From positions 62,001 to 126,000 of the forward strand of contig NZ_JAJTTH010000010.1 of NCBI RefSeq assembly GCF_021341665.1: DNA of 64,000 nt. Reading direction: 5' to 3'. Source of the stretch: Pseudomonas sp. Au-Pse12. Its GTDB lineage: Bacteria; Pseudomonadota; Gammaproteobacteria; Pseudomonadales; Pseudomonadaceae. A program made the translations under genes and the position numbers. This document shows positions 17,903 to 27,058 of this stretch, one piece after another. The notes beneath the pieces are model-generated. The model saw only the letters and a program-made list of their open reading frames with translations. It searched no databases and was not told the DNA's origin. The first letter of the stretch is position 1. Each line of letters begins with the position of its first letter.

Positions 17903-18203
17903 TCCGCTTCCCGCCATCCCCTCGTGACCTGTCGACCACCGCTGCGATGCGGGTATGAAGCGCAAAGGCTCTGCCCCCATGAAAAAAGCCACCGGTGCGG
18001 GCTTCTGAGTTGTTGCAGGCCCCGTGGGCCAAGGCTTTCGGGCCGATCGAGGCGGGTGGTCTTGGTGGCTGTCCGGCTGGTAATCAAGAACCCTCTTGGT
18101 CGAGGCTGAGAGCTGTCCTATCTCATTCATGCGTTAGCGTTTGTAGGCTTTCTGAGCCTTGAGGAATAAGGCAAATGTCAAACACGAGATAGGTATAAAA
18201 CTA
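17903..18203. other. Upstream region of fimbrial cluster 1
   Basis: About 300 bp without a gene. It contains a copy of the island palindrome (18083-18100). A CTATCT/TCCTAT -10-like sequence lies around 18116-18123. A hairpin at about 17982-18008 (minus strand AAGCC, CACCGGTG core, GGCTT then T-run) looks like a minus-strand terminator, although no minus-strand gene precedes it. Confidence 0.5.
18083..18100. promoter_or_regulatory. Island palindrome, copy 1 (upstream of pilin 1)
   Basis: ATCAAGAA-CC-CTCTTGGT, an 8-2-8 imperfect palindrome 104 bases upstream of the cluster 1 pilin start. Its left arm is identical to that of the perfect copy at 26904. Candidate binding site for a LuxR-type response regulator of this island; binding is inferred from recurrence. 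Confidence 0.55.
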
Positions 18204-18764
18204 ATGAAATTCATCAAGTCTGCATTGGCTGTCGCCGTGTGTTGTGTCGCTGTCCAGGCCATGGCGGCAGACGGCGAAATCAACTTCACCGGTTCGATCA
18301 CTGCCAATACCTGTTCGGTGAATGTCGGCGACCTCAACGGTGGTGCCGGCACCAATGTTTCCCTGGGCAACGCGCCGTCCCTGTCGCTGAAAAAGGCCGG
18401 TGACACCGCCGGTGCCGGCTCCTTTGCCCTGACCCTGAGCGCGCCCGCGGTGGCCGAAGGTGGAACCGACCACTGCGTGCTGACCGGCAAGACCGCCACC
18501 GTGCGCTTCCTTAGCATGCACGGCGCGGCCGGCCCGAACGGCGAATGGCTGGCCCTGGAAGGCGCAGGCGGCGCGGGCGTGGCCAAGAACGTCGCGGTAC
18601 AGATCCGTGACGCCAAGGGCATGGATGTGCAACTGGGCCGGGCTTCCAGTGAATACGCGGACCTGACCCAGCCGATGCGCTTCACCGCGAACTACATCGC
18701 CACCGGCGAAGCCACCCCGGGTACCGCCAACGCCAAGGCGTCCTTCAGCGTCGACTACAAGTAA
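18204..18764 (+). CDS. Major fimbrial subunit, cluster 1
   Basis: A 186-residue chaperone-usher pilin. The signal peptide MKFIKSALAVAVCCVAVQAMA is followed by a mature start ADGEINFTGSITANTCSVNV with the usual first strand and first cysteine of the disulfide; the second Cys lies in TDHCVLTG. It ends in the expected beta-zipper motif with penultimate Tyr (ASFSVDYK). The ATG at 18204 follows directly from signal-peptide fit. It is the first gene of the pilin-chaperone-usher cluster and is G+C-rich, like its neighbours to the left. A candidate regulator site lies at 18083. Confidence 0.92.
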   Translation: MKFIKSALAVAVCCVAVQAMAADGEINFTGSITANTCSVNVGDLNGGAGTNVSLGNAPSLSLKKAGDTAGAGSFALTLSAPAVAEGGTDHCVLTGKTATVRFLSMHGAAGPNGEWLALEGAGGAGVAKNVAVQIRDAKGMDVQLGRASSEYADLTQPMRFTANYIATGEATPGTANAKASFSVDYK

Positions 18765-18844
18765 GCGCGTACCCACCGGGGCCCGGCCGCACAGGCTGCG
18801 GCCGGCCCCGGCATGCCCCGTCTCCTCCCAGGTTCTAAGCCGAT

Positions 18845-19576
18845 ATGAATATTCCCCTTCGCTTGCGCGGTGCTTTGCTCTGCGCGTCTTTGACCCTGCT
18901 CTGGCCGCTGCCCCAGGCATCCGCCGGGATCATGCTCAACGGTACGCGGATCATTCTCAATGCGGATGAACGCAGTACCTCGACCGTCGTTTCCAACCTC
19001 ACCAGCAGCGATTACGCGGTGCAGACCTGGGTCAATGACGCCGCGGACAGCAAGGAGCGGCTCAGCCCCTTTATCGCCATGCCCGCGCTGTTCAAGGTGC
19101 GCGCGGGGGAGGAACAGGTGGTGCGCATCATCAAGACCCCCGGGCAACTGCCGGAGGACCGGGAGTCGGTGTTCTATTTCAACGCCCAGGAAATCCCGGT
19201 GCTGCAGCAACAGCAGGAGAACGCCCTGAAGGTGGCGGTGCGCACTCGGGTGAAGCTGTTCTACCGGCCCGGCAACTTGCCGGGAACTGCCCAGCAAGCC
19301 CCCGGCCAGCTGTCCTGGAAACTGCTGAAACAGCCTTCGGGAACGGTCTTGCGGGTCACCAACCCGAGTGCCTACCACGTCACCTTCATTGGGATCCGGG
19401 TGATGGAGGGCGGCAGCGCCATCGAATTGCAGGACGTCGACATGGTGGCCCCCAAGTCCTCCCAGGACTACCCGCTGAACCACAGGTTCAAGTCCGGCAC
19501 GGCGACGGTCGAATTTTCGATCATCAATGACTACGGCGGTTACAGCGACCCGTTGAAGTCCAGTGCCACGTTCTGA
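18845..19576 (+). CDS. Periplasmic fimbrial chaperone, cluster 1
   Basis: A 243-residue PapD-like chaperone with signal peptide ending PQASA. Conserved positions include the subunit-anchoring Arg in GTRIILNADERSTSTVVSN, the FYFNAQEIP strand and the Lys in RTRVKLFYRP. The second immunoglobulin-like domain contains VLRVTNPSAYHVTFI. It would donate a strand to the cluster 1 pilin and deliver it to the usher encoded next. The spacing after the pilin gene is 80 bases, and the stop lies shortly before the usher start. Confidence 0.93.
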   Translation: MNIPLRLRGALLCASLTLLWPLPQASAGIMLNGTRIILNADERSTSTVVSNLTSSDYAVQTWVNDAADSKERLSPFIAMPALFKVRAGEEQVVRIIKTPGQLPEDRESVFYFNAQEIPVLQQQQENALKVAVRTRVKLFYRPGNLPGTAQQAPGQLSWKLLKQPSGTVLRVTNPSAYHVTFIGIRVMEGGSAIELQDVDMVAPKSSQDYPLNHRFKSGTATVEFSIINDYGGYSDPLKSSATF

Positions 19577-19634
19577 GTCGATGGCGTATCCAGGGAATGC
19601 AAGGCGCGCAGCCACGGAGAGTGTCGAGGTCAGG

Positions 19635-22100
19635 ATGTGTGTAGGTTTTAGAACGATAGCCAATGGTTTTGCCGGGTCACTGTTGCTGGTGACCCTGAAG
19701 AGCGCCGAGGCCGCCGCCGCTCAGTTCGACACTGGGTTCGTCGCGGATTTTGCCGGCGACGCCGCGCTCAAAAGCGACCTTGAAGCCATGCTTCATGAGC
19801 AGGACGTCGGCCCGGGCCGTTACCTGGTGGGGATCAACCTCAATCGCGACTATTTCGGCCAGCGCGAAGTCAGCTTCGTCGCCGGGGACGCCGCGCTCAA
19901 GGCCTGCCTGCCGCAAGCGCTGCTCAGCGAAATGGGGGTCAAGCTGCCTCCTTTGCAAACCCCGGGCATCGATGAGCAATGCCTGGACCTGCCGGCACTG
20001 GTGGAGGGCGCCACGGTGCGGTTCGACAGCCGGCAACTGAAGCTGGACATCAGCGTGCCGCAGATCTCCATGGACCGTGATGCCCGCGGCTACGTGGCGG
20101 CCGAGGAGTGGGACAGCGGGGTCAATGCCGGCTTTCTCAACTACCAATTCTCCGGCTCCCAGAGCAAGAACCCGCAGCGCAGTGCGGCCAACTACAACCT
20201 CTACCTCAATGGCGGACTCAACCTGGGGGAGTGGCGCCTGCGCTCCAGTTCGTCGTATCGCAAGGACGGCACCTGGGAGCGCGCCGCGACCTATGTGCAG
20301 CGTGATTTGCCGGGCACCCTTGGCAGCCTGACCCTGGGGGAAAGCGTGACCCCGGGTGACACCTTCCAGAGCGTGCCGTTTCGCGGCGTGCAACTGGCCA
20401 GCGATACGCAGATGCTGCCCGACTCGCTGCAGGGCTATGCGCCGGTGATTCGTGGCGTGGCCCAGACCCAGGCGCGGGTCGAGGTCCGCCAGCACGGCTA
20501 TTCGCTGTACAGCACTTTCGTCTCCCCAGGGCCTTTCGAGATCCGCGACCTCAACGCCGCGTCCGGCAGTGGCGACCTGGAGGTGATCATTACCGAGGCC
20601 GATGGCACCGAGCGGCGCTTCATTCAGCCTTACGCAACCCTGGGCAACCTGCTACGCGACGGCACCTGGCGCTACAGCGTCAGCGCCGGCCAGTACCATG
20701 AGCCTAACGTGCAGATCGACCAGCCGACTTTCACCCAGGCGTCCCTGGCCTATGGCTTGCCCCGGGACTACACGCTGTCCCTGGGCGGGCTGCTGGGGGA
20801 GGGCTATCGGGCCTATCAAGTCGGCGTGGGCAAGGGCCTGGGCAGCTTCGGCGCTTTGTCCCTGGACGTGACCCAGGCGGCCACCGATACCCGCCGGGAG
20901 TCCGTCAGCGGGCAGAGCTACGGCCTGCGCTATGGCAAGGCATTCGCCACCGGCACCAACCTGCGCTTTGCCGGCTATCGCTATTCGACCCCGGGTTATC
21001 GGGATTTCAGCGAGGCCGTGAGCCAGAGCACCTGGAGCAGTGATATCGGTGAATACAGCGCCTATCGCCGGGTCAGCCGGCGCAGTCGGCTGGAGGCCAA
21101 CCTTTCCCAGGCTTTTGCCGACAGCACATCGCTGTACCTGAACCTGTCGCAGCAGGATTACTGGAACTCCTCGCACCAGCAGCGCCAGTTGCAGTTCGGC
21201 ATCAGTGGCCAGGTGCAGCGGGTCAACCTGTCGCTGTACGCCAGCAAGAGCCTGAGCGCCAGCGATAACGAAGGCGTGCAGCTGGGCCTGAGCCTGAGCT
21301 TCCCGCTGGGCCGGCAGAACGCCAGCGTCAGCCTGGAACGCAACGCCGACGGCAGCCAGGATCAGCGCCTGGGCCTGAGCGGCCTGGCGGGGGACTACAA
21401 CAACCTCAACTACAACCTGGACATGCTGCGCAGCGAGCGCTCGGCCAACACCGGCTCGGCCTCCGTCGGCTATCGCGCGCCCTGGGCCAACATCAATGCC
21501 GGCCTGAGCAGCAGTAGCGCCTACAAGAGCGCCAACGTCGGCATTTCCGGCTCGGTGCTGGCCCATGCCGGCGGTGTGCAACTAGGCCAGAGCCTGGGCG
21601 AAACCATGGCCCTGGTGGAGGTCAAGGACACTCCCAATGTGGGGGTCAACAACGCCCCGGGCACCTTTACCAATGCCCAGGGCTACAGCCTGGTGCCCTA
21701 TGTGCAGCCGTACCGGCGCAACCGCATCAGCCTGGACACCAGCAAGCTGGACGCCAACACCGACATCGACAGCGGCGTGAGCACCGTGACCCCGCGGCGC
21801 GGCGCGGTGGTGCTGGCGCGCTTCAAGGCCCGGCACACCGAGAAGGTGCTGGCCAGCGTGACCCTGCCCGGTGGCGCGGTGGTGCCTTTCGGCGCGGCGG
21901 TGTTGGAGGCCGGGCAGAAGGTCAACGCCGTCGGGCCGGCGGGCCAGGTGTTGCTGTCGGTGGGCGAGGGGCGTGACTTCCGCCTGGTCTGGGGCAACGG
22001 GCCGGATCAGCAGTGCCGCTTCACCCTGGACCTTGAACAGGCCCGGGAGCAGGAAGGGTTCAAGGTGGCGGATGTGCGCTGTACGGTGCCGGCCCGCTAG
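19635..22100 (+). CDS. Outer-membrane usher, cluster 1
   Basis: An 821-residue usher (FimD/PapC family) that forms the outer-membrane pore for pilin assembly. It has an N-terminal periplasmic domain (QFDTGFVADFAGDAALKSDL; GRYLVGINLNRDYFGQREVSF), a plug and barrel region (ESVTPGDTFQSVPFRGVQLAS; GPFEIRDLNAASGSGDLEVII) and C-terminal domains with a final Cys pair (QCRFTLDL to VRCTVPAR). I favour the ATG at 19635, preceded by gaggtcagg and followed by a hydrophobic segment ending near SAEAAAA. In-frame starts at 19563 and 19581 would overlap or abut the chaperone and carry no signal peptide. Confidence 0.9.
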   Translation: MCVGFRTIANGFAGSLLLVTLKSAEAAAAQFDTGFVADFAGDAALKSDLEAMLHEQDVGPGRYLVGINLNRDYFGQREVSFVAGDAALKACLPQALLSEMGVKLPPLQTPGIDEQCLDLPALVEGATVRFDSRQLKLDISVPQISMDRDARGYVAAEEWDSGVNAGFLNYQFSGSQSKNPQRSAANYNLYLNGGLNLGEWRLRSSSSYRKDGTWERAATYVQRDLPGTLGSLTLGESVTPGDTFQSVPFRGVQLASDTQMLPDSLQGYAPVIRGVAQTQARVEVRQHGYSLYSTFVSPGPFEIRDLNAASGSGDLEVIITEADGTERRFIQPYATLGNLLRDGTWRYSVSAGQYHEPNVQIDQPTFTQASLAYGLPRDYTLSLGGLLGEGYRAYQVGVGKGLGSFGALSLDVTQAATDTRRESVSGQSYGLRYGKAFATGTNLRFAGYRYSTPGYRDFSEAVSQSTWSSDIGEYSAYRRVSRRSRLEANLSQAFADSTSLYLNLSQQDYWNSSHQQRQLQFGISGQVQRVNLSLYASKSLSASDNEGVQLGLSLSFPLGRQNASVSLERNADGSQDQRLGLSGLAGDYNNLNYNLDMLRSERSANTGSASVGYRAPWANINAGLSSSSAYKSANVGISGSVLAHAGGVQLGQSLGETMALVEVKDTPNVGVNNAPGTFTNAQGYSLVPYVQPYRRNRISLDTSKLDANTDIDSGVSTVTPRRGAVVLARFKARHTEKVLASVTLPGGAVVPFGAAVLEAGQKVNAVGPAGQVLLSVGEGRDFRLVWGNGPDQQCRFTLDLEQAREQEGFKVADVRCTVPAR

Positions 22101-22123
22101 TTGCCCGTGCCGTGGATCGAAAC

Positions 22124-22152
22124 AGCCCGCCAGCGTACGCTTGCGGGCTTTT
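22124..22152 (+). terminator. Rho-independent terminator after cluster 1
   Basis: Hairpin with arms AGCCCGC and GCGGGCT around an inner GCGTACGC core, followed by a T run. It lies 24 bases after the usher stop. Confidence 0.75.
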
Positions 22153-22170
22153 TCGTGCTGGCGCCAAGGC

Positions 22171-25100
22171 TCAGTGCGGGTGGGCGGAGGCCGCCAGGGT
22201 GGTGTTGAGTTTATCCATCAGCTCGCGCAGCTGATTGCACAGATGGCTGAGGGTGCCGGCGCTGGCGTTGTCGGCCAGGGCTTGTTCCAGGGTTTCGCAC
22301 AGCCGCAGCAGGGCCTCGGACTGCATCATCTGCGCCGAGCTTTTCAGCTTGTGGGCCAGGTTGGCCAGGTGCTTCAGGTCGAGGCGGGCCATGGCGTCCT
22401 CCAGGGCCTGCACATCCTGCTGATTGCACAGGATCAGGTTGCCCAGCAAGCTGCGGCGCTTGGCTTCCGGCAGGTTGAAGCGCTCCAGCGCCGCGCCCCC
22501 GTCCTCCATCGCCTCGCGCACCGGGCTCTCGGTGAACACCGGCACGTAGCGGGCCAGCTTCGAGACGCTCAGGGGCTTGAGCAGGCACACATTCATCCCG
22601 GCGCCGAGCGCCGCCTGCATGTCTTCGCTGCGGGCGCTGGCGGTGGTGCCGATGATGGTGCACGGGCGCATGCGCATGTGCTGCTCCAGGCGGCGGATCT
22701 CTTCGGTCAGGCCGATGCCGTCCAGCTCCGGCATGTTGCAGTCGGTGATGATCAGATCGACCTCGCTGTCCTCCCAGATGAACAGCGCCTCAAGCCCATC
22801 GTGGGCCAGGATCGGCTGATGCCCGAGCAGTTCGATCTGCTCCTTGAGCAGGGTCAGGCTGGGCAGGTGGTCCTCGACAATGAGGATGTTCAGGCGCCGC
22901 TGGCTGGGCGCCGCCGGTTCGCTCGCCGGCAAGGGCTGCGGGGTTTCGCCGGCCGTCGCCTCCTTGGCGCAGGCGGTCAGGGTCATGGTGGTGCCTTGGC
23001 CCGGGGTGCTGTCCACCAGCAGGTCGCCGTCGATGATCCGGCTCAGTGACTGGCAGATACACAGGCCGATGCCAGCGCCACTGTTGCGGTTGGCGGTGAC
23101 CCGCGAGAACGGCGTGAACAGGCTGGCCATGTCGGCCGGATCGATGCCCGGGCCGGTGTCCTGCACGCTGATGGAGAAGGCGAAACGCTGTTCGCCCAGC
23201 GCCACGCCCTGGACCCGCAGGGTGATACCGCCACTGTCGGTGAACTTGATCGCGTTGCTCATCAGGTTGGACAGGATCTGCTTGATCTTCAGCCGGTCCA
23301 GGCGCAGCGGCAGGTCGGCACAGGCATCGAAGTGGGTGCTGATCGACAGCCCCTTGCGGCTCGCCAGGCTGTCGAAGATCGCCAGGATCGCGGTCACGAT
23401 CTGCCGCAGGGTGCAGGTTTCCAGGTGCACGCGGGTCTGCCCGGATTCGATGCTGGAAATGTCCAGGATGCCCCCCAGCAGTTCCAGCAGGCTGACGGCG
23501 GCCTCATGGGCGAATTGCAGCGATTCGAGGTTCTTGTCCTGGGGCGCCTTGCGGGTCAGCACCAGCTCCAGCATGCCGATGATGGCGTTCATCGGGGTCC
23601 TGATCTCGTGGCTCATGGTGGCCAGGAAAGTCGACTTGGCGCTGTTGGCCCGGTCCGCGGCTTCCTTGGCCTGGCGCAGCTCTTCGAGGATGCGCAGGCG
23701 GTCGCCGATATCCAGCCAGCCACAGACCACGCCGAACACCTGCTGCTGGTCGTCGCGCAGCGGCTGAACCCAGTGGTAGATCTCCAGGGTCTGGCCGCCC
23801 AGGGGCAGGGCCTGGTCGCGGGCAATGGCGCTGCCGGTCTGCACCACCTGCTCATAGTCCTGCTGCCATTGATTGACCACGCTGCGGCCGAGCAGCGCGT
23901 CGAGGACCTGGCTGTTGGTGCTGGACGTGGCGCCCGGGGCGAAGGTCTGTGCGTAGGGGGTGTTGAACAGCAAGAGCGCGCCTTCACGGTCACGCACATA
24001 GATCGGGTGGGGAATGCTGTCGACGATGTTCTGGATCAGGCTCAGGCGTTCCTGCAATTGCTTGCGCACGATGGATTTCTTGAAGATCAGCTTGCGCAGG
24101 TAGAGGATCCAGATGCAGGTGGCCAGGAGCAGGATGAACGAGACGCTGAGCACCTGGTAGACCCGCAGGGTCACCTGTTCCCAGTACACGTTGTCGGTGG
24201 CGGCGTTGGCCCGCCAGCGCCCGGAAATGGCCGCGGTCTCGCTCGGGGAAATGCGCAGCAGGGCCTTTTCGATGATGGAGATCAGCACCTGGTTCTGTGG
24301 CTGGCCGGCGATGCCGATCCGGGCGTTGATGCCCTTGAGCAGGCCCGAGGCTTTCAGGGCGTCTTCGTACTTGTACGACAAGTAGTATCTAGCTTGATTG
24401 GTCGAAGTCAGGGTGAAGTCGCTGTCACCGTCGCGAACCATGTTCAATGAGTCGGCAAGGTTGTCAGTGACATGGATTTTCAGGTGGGGATAGTGCTCGC
24501 GAATATGTTCGAGTAGAGCATCGGATCGGGGTAGGGCGATGCTTTGGGATGCATCGTCACTGAGGGTAAAGTCCTCGGTGCCTTCGTTCTTGGTGATCAG
24601 TAAGTAAGGGGTGGTGATGATCGGTCGGGTAAACAGGTACTTGCGATCTCGCGAGTCGGTCTCCGACATGATGCCCAAGTCGACTTCGCCCTTGTCGAGT
24701 AACTCTATGGCCTTGTGCACCGAGCGAGTGCGAATGATCTCCAGGCGCAGCCCGGAGTTGAGGCGCACCAGTTCCAGAATGTCTGACATGGTGCCGCCGA
24801 ATTGGCCACTGTTGTCGAATAGCGCATAGGGTGCCAGGTCTTCGCTGACGGCGATTTTGAACACCTGCTTGCTGCTCAACAGTTCTTTTTCTTCGCTATT
24901 GAGCACGCTGATGAACTCGTCATCACTGCACTTGAGGGTCACCACCCACCAATTGACCATCCTGATGATCTGGCAACGACTGCGTGATTGCAGTTGCTGA
25001 TTGAGAATGGAGGCGAGGTGAGAGTTCTTTGGCGTGAAGGCAAAGCCTATGTGCGCTTCTATGCCGTTGACACTGATGTTGGTGACCAACTGATTGTTGA

Positions 25101-25767
25101 AACTCTGGTTCAGCAGATAGTTGGTGCTGACGGTATCCCCCAGATAGGCCTGCGCCTGTCCTTTCAGTACCGCGGCAATAGCGTCATATGGGGACTGGTA
25201 GTTTTTGATGGTCGCGCTGCGAAATATCTTGAAGGTGTTCTTGTCAATGAAGCCGTCATCGGTGGATGAAATCTCAGACGCCGGGTCACGCAAGTCGATT
25301 TCCAGCAGGCTGCCGGTTGTGGAGTACAGCGCAACTTGGGTGTAAGCGTAGGCCGCGGTTACCCCCACTCCATACCCTTGCGCCTCTGGTTGGGTCGTTG
25401 CGTCAACCAGGTCGATTTGTCCGTCCTTGAGTGCCTCGAATGCGCGCTTGCGGTCCGGGTAGCGAATAATCTCGAACTTGATGTTCAACGCTTTTTCCAG
25501 CGCCAGCAGGTTTTCCGCCAAGATGCCCTGCAGCTCGTTCTTCTCCATGAATATGGTCAGCGGCGGGTAGTCGGGGCTGGTAATGCCAAGTCTTATGGCC
25601 TTTTTTCTAGCCAGCCATGCTTGATCTTCGGGGCTGACCTTGGCGGTAAATTGCAGTTCTTGGCCGCGAGAGGATAAACGTAAAGTATCAGTGTCTTGAG
25701 CAAAACCGCTGGAGGAAGCGAGTGCGACACAGAGCAGTATGAAAACAGTCAGCAGGATGGATTTCAT
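22171..25767 (-). CDS. EvgS/RocS-like hybrid sensor kinase with two periplasmic binding domains
   Basis: A 1198-residue unorthodox kinase. Domains in order: signal peptide (1-23), two SBP_bac_3 periplasmic sensor domains (about 45-280 and 300-520), transmembrane helix (about 537-557), PAS (about 575-690), HisKA with H720 (ATMSHEIRTPMNA), HATPase (NAIKFTD, DTGPGI, GAGIGL), receiver with D1009 (IITDCNMPELDG) and C-terminal HPt with H1139 (LAHKLKSSA). This is the EvgS/BvgS/RocS layout; RocS kinases of P. aeruginosa control cup fimbriae. It follows the regulator gene by 10 bases. DNA encoding roughly residues 1-465 is A+T-richer than the rest, suggesting a mosaic gene. Confidence 0.92.
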   Translation of the reverse strand: MKSILLTVFILLCVALASSSGFAQDTDTLRLSSRGQELQFTAKVSPEDQAWLARKKAIRLGITSPDYPPLTIFMEKNELQGILAENLLALEKALNIKFEIIRYPDRKRAFEALKDGQIDLVDATTQPEAQGYGVGVTAAYAYTQVALYSTTGSLLEIDLRDPASEISSTDDGFIDKNTFKIFRSATIKNYQSPYDAIAAVLKGQAQAYLGDTVSTNYLLNQSFNNQLVTNISVNGIEAHIGFAFTPKNSHLASILNQQLQSRSRCQIIRMVNWWVVTLKCSDDEFISVLNSEEKELLSSKQVFKIAVSEDLAPYALFDNSGQFGGTMSDILELVRLNSGLRLEIIRTRSVHKAIELLDKGEVDLGIMSETDSRDRKYLFTRPIITTPYLLITKNEGTEDFTLSDDASQSIALPRSDALLEHIREHYPHLKIHVTDNLADSLNMVRDGDSDFTLTSTNQARYYLSYKYEDALKASGLLKGINARIGIAGQPQNQVLISIIEKALLRISPSETAAISGRWRANAATDNVYWEQVTLRVYQVLSVSFILLLATCIWILYLRKLIFKKSIVRKQLQERLSLIQNIVDSIPHPIYVRDREGALLLFNTPYAQTFAPGATSSTNSQVLDALLGRSVVNQWQQDYEQVVQTGSAIARDQALPLGGQTLEIYHWVQPLRDDQQQVFGVVCGWLDIGDRLRILEELRQAKEAADRANSAKSTFLATMSHEIRTPMNAIIGMLELVLTRKAPQDKNLESLQFAHEAAVSLLELLGGILDISSIESGQTRVHLETCTLRQIVTAILAIFDSLASRKGLSISTHFDACADLPLRLDRLKIKQILSNLMSNAIKFTDSGGITLRVQGVALGEQRFAFSISVQDTGPGIDPADMASLFTPFSRVTANRNSGAGIGLCICQSLSRIIDGDLLVDSTPGQGTTMTLTACAKEATAGETPQPLPASEPAAPSQRRLNILIVEDHLPSLTLLKEQIELLGHQPILAHDGLEALFIWEDSEVDLIITDCNMPELDGIGLTEEIRRLEQHMRMRPCTIIGTTASARSEDMQAALGAGMNVCLLKPLSVSKLARYVPVFTESPVREAMEDGGAALERFNLPEAKRRSLLGNLILCNQQDVQALEDAMARLDLKHLANLAHKLKSSAQMMQSEALLRLCETLEQALADNASAGTLSHLCNQLRELMDKLNTTLAASAHPH

Positions 25768-25777
25768 ATGGCTGGAG

Positions 25778-26401
25778 TTAGACCAGATTCATTTCTTTGG
25801 CGATCTCGGCTAGTTCGAATGTGGTACGTACTCCCAGCTTGCGCAGGAGGTTGATCTTATGCCCACTGACGGTCTTGTTGCTCAAGTGCAAGCGCTCGCC
25901 GATGGCTACGTTATTGAGCCCCTGAACCAGTAGTTGCAGGACTATCACCTCTTTGTTGGTCAGCCTTTGCGCGTGGGATTCATTGCCGTGGCCGTACTCC
26001 ATATAGTGGGCTAGTACTTCCTTGGGGAAATACAGGTAACCATCATTAATCGTATTCAAGCCCTTTATCAGTTCATCCATGTTTGCGCTTTTATTGATGA
26101 AACCAGAGGCTCCGGCTTGCATGCAGCGTGCCGCATAGGTGCTGGCCAACTGCGAAGTGAAAACCAGGGTCTTGACCTTGAGACTCTCCGAGTTGATGCG
26201 TTGTAGCACCGATAGTCCATCTAGGCTGCCGAGACCGATGTCCAGCAGGAGGTACGCCGGGGCAAGACTGCGTATTTTAGCTAGTGCGTCCAAACCGTCG
26301 ATTGATTCGCCGACTACCTGATAGCCGTTTTGCTCTAGCGTGGCTCTAATCGCACCACAAATGATGGGGTGATCGTCCACGATGAGTACAGTTTTGCTCA
26401 T
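25778..26401 (-). CDS. RocA/EvgA-like LuxR-type response regulator 1
   Basis: A 207-residue response regulator: receiver (1-120) with acidic pocket at D9/D10 (IVDDHP), phosphoacceptor D54 (LLLDIGLG) and Lys104 (FINKS), then a LuxR-type helix-turn-helix (about 143-205; LTNKEVIVLQLLVQGLNNVAI, LSNKTVSGHKINLLRKLGV). It is the first gene of an operon with the hybrid kinase, which follows after 10 bases, so they form a phosphorelay. It closely resembles the regulator at 35626. A TATAAT -10 box (26474-26479) and an island palindrome (26528-26545) lie upstream, suggesting autoregulation. It is in the low-G+C segment. Confidence 0.9.
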   Translation of the reverse strand: MSKTVLIVDDHPIICGAIRATLEQNGYQVVGESIDGLDALAKIRSLAPAYLLLDIGLGSLDGLSVLQRINSESLKVKTLVFTSQLASTYAARCMQAGASGFINKSANMDELIKGLNTINDGYLYFPKEVLAHYMEYGHGNESHAQRLTNKEVIVLQLLVQGLNNVAIGERLHLSNKTVSGHKINLLRKLGVRTTFELAEIAKEMNLV

Positions 26402-26473
26402 GGCTTCCTCATTCTGATCATTAATTTTGCGCGCTTATAACTTTACGCGATAAGTGACTAGTTCAGAGCGCAG

Positions 26474-26479
26474 ATTATA
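26474..26479 (-). promoter_or_regulatory. -10 box of the regulator 1/kinase promoter
   Basis: Perfect TATAAT on the minus strand, 73-78 bases before the regulator start. There is no good -35 hexamer at 17 bases (ACCGGT), suggesting dependence on an activator. An island palindrome is centred 60 bases upstream. Confidence 0.5.
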
Positions 26480-26527
26480 CCCTCGGAGGGCTTCTGACCG
26501 GTGATTTGGCTTGGGGCTCAAGCAATT

Positions 26528-26545
26528 TTTAAGAATGTTCTTGGT
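26528..26545. promoter_or_regulatory. Island palindrome, copy 2 (upstream of regulator 1)
   Basis: TTTAAGAA-TG-TTCTTGGT, 8-2-8 arrangement, 127 bases before the regulator 1 start codon. Matches the perfect copy in 6 of 8 left-arm and 7 of 8 right-arm positions. Confidence 0.5.
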
Positions 26546-26903
26546 TTTGTGTGGAGATCTTTCGCAGGGAGGATGTTCAGGGTTTTGCGTTTCTAGTGGT
26601 GTTTCGATTTGCCTGAATAGAATAAGAAAGTGTGTTTTACAGGACATGTTCACTGGTTGTTAGTTTGGTTTTTATTGCGGGTTGGAACGTTCTTAATATT
26701 CTGGCCGATCGCTAATGACCTGGCTGCGTTGTTGCCCCGCCAATGATTGCTGTTCTGAGTTCAGTACACTGGCAGCATCAGTGCTTGGAAAGATTCATGT
26801 GACAGGCGTGAAGTTTTATTTCTATTTCCTTGCATACCTTGTGGTTTCTCTTTGGTTGGCCAATAACCTTGCACTTTTTGTGTCTTAATCGGTCTTGGTG
26901 GGT

Positions 26904-26921
26904 ATCAAGAAGTTTCTTGAT
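26904..26921. promoter_or_regulatory. Island palindrome, copy 3 (perfect; upstream of pilin 2)
   Basis: ATCAAGAA-GT-TTCTTGAT, arms perfectly complementary, 137 bases before the cluster 2 pilin start. A TTAGAT -10-like sequence follows 17 bases after the palindrome, similar to the spacing at copy 1. Confidence 0.6.
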
Positions 26922-27058
26922 CGTCTTCGGGACGCGCCTTAGATGAATGGGAGAGTTTCCTCTGGACAATGAATGCCGATGCCGTCAAGCAGAGTGTTTC
27001 AAGAATTTTGCGTGCATTGGATTTTTGTTGTTTTCGATTACCAAAACAAGGAAAAGAA

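Larger units (their letters stand above)
26402..27058. other. Divergent regulatory region, regulator 1 / fimbrial cluster 2
   Basis: About 650 bp of A+T-rich DNA between two divergent operons, with no plausible gene. It contains a minus-strand -10 box TATAAT (26474-26479), palindrome copies at 26528-26545 and 26904-26921, and a weaker related sequence at 26680-26697 (GGTTGGAA-CG-TTCTTAAT). Its length and composition suit a regulated fimbrial promoter. Confidence 0.65.

Noticed and set aside
26680..26697. Further copy of the island palindrome (GGTTGGAA-CG-TTCTTAAT)
   Set aside because: Only three of eight left-arm positions match; kept as a weak sequence, not counted as a site.
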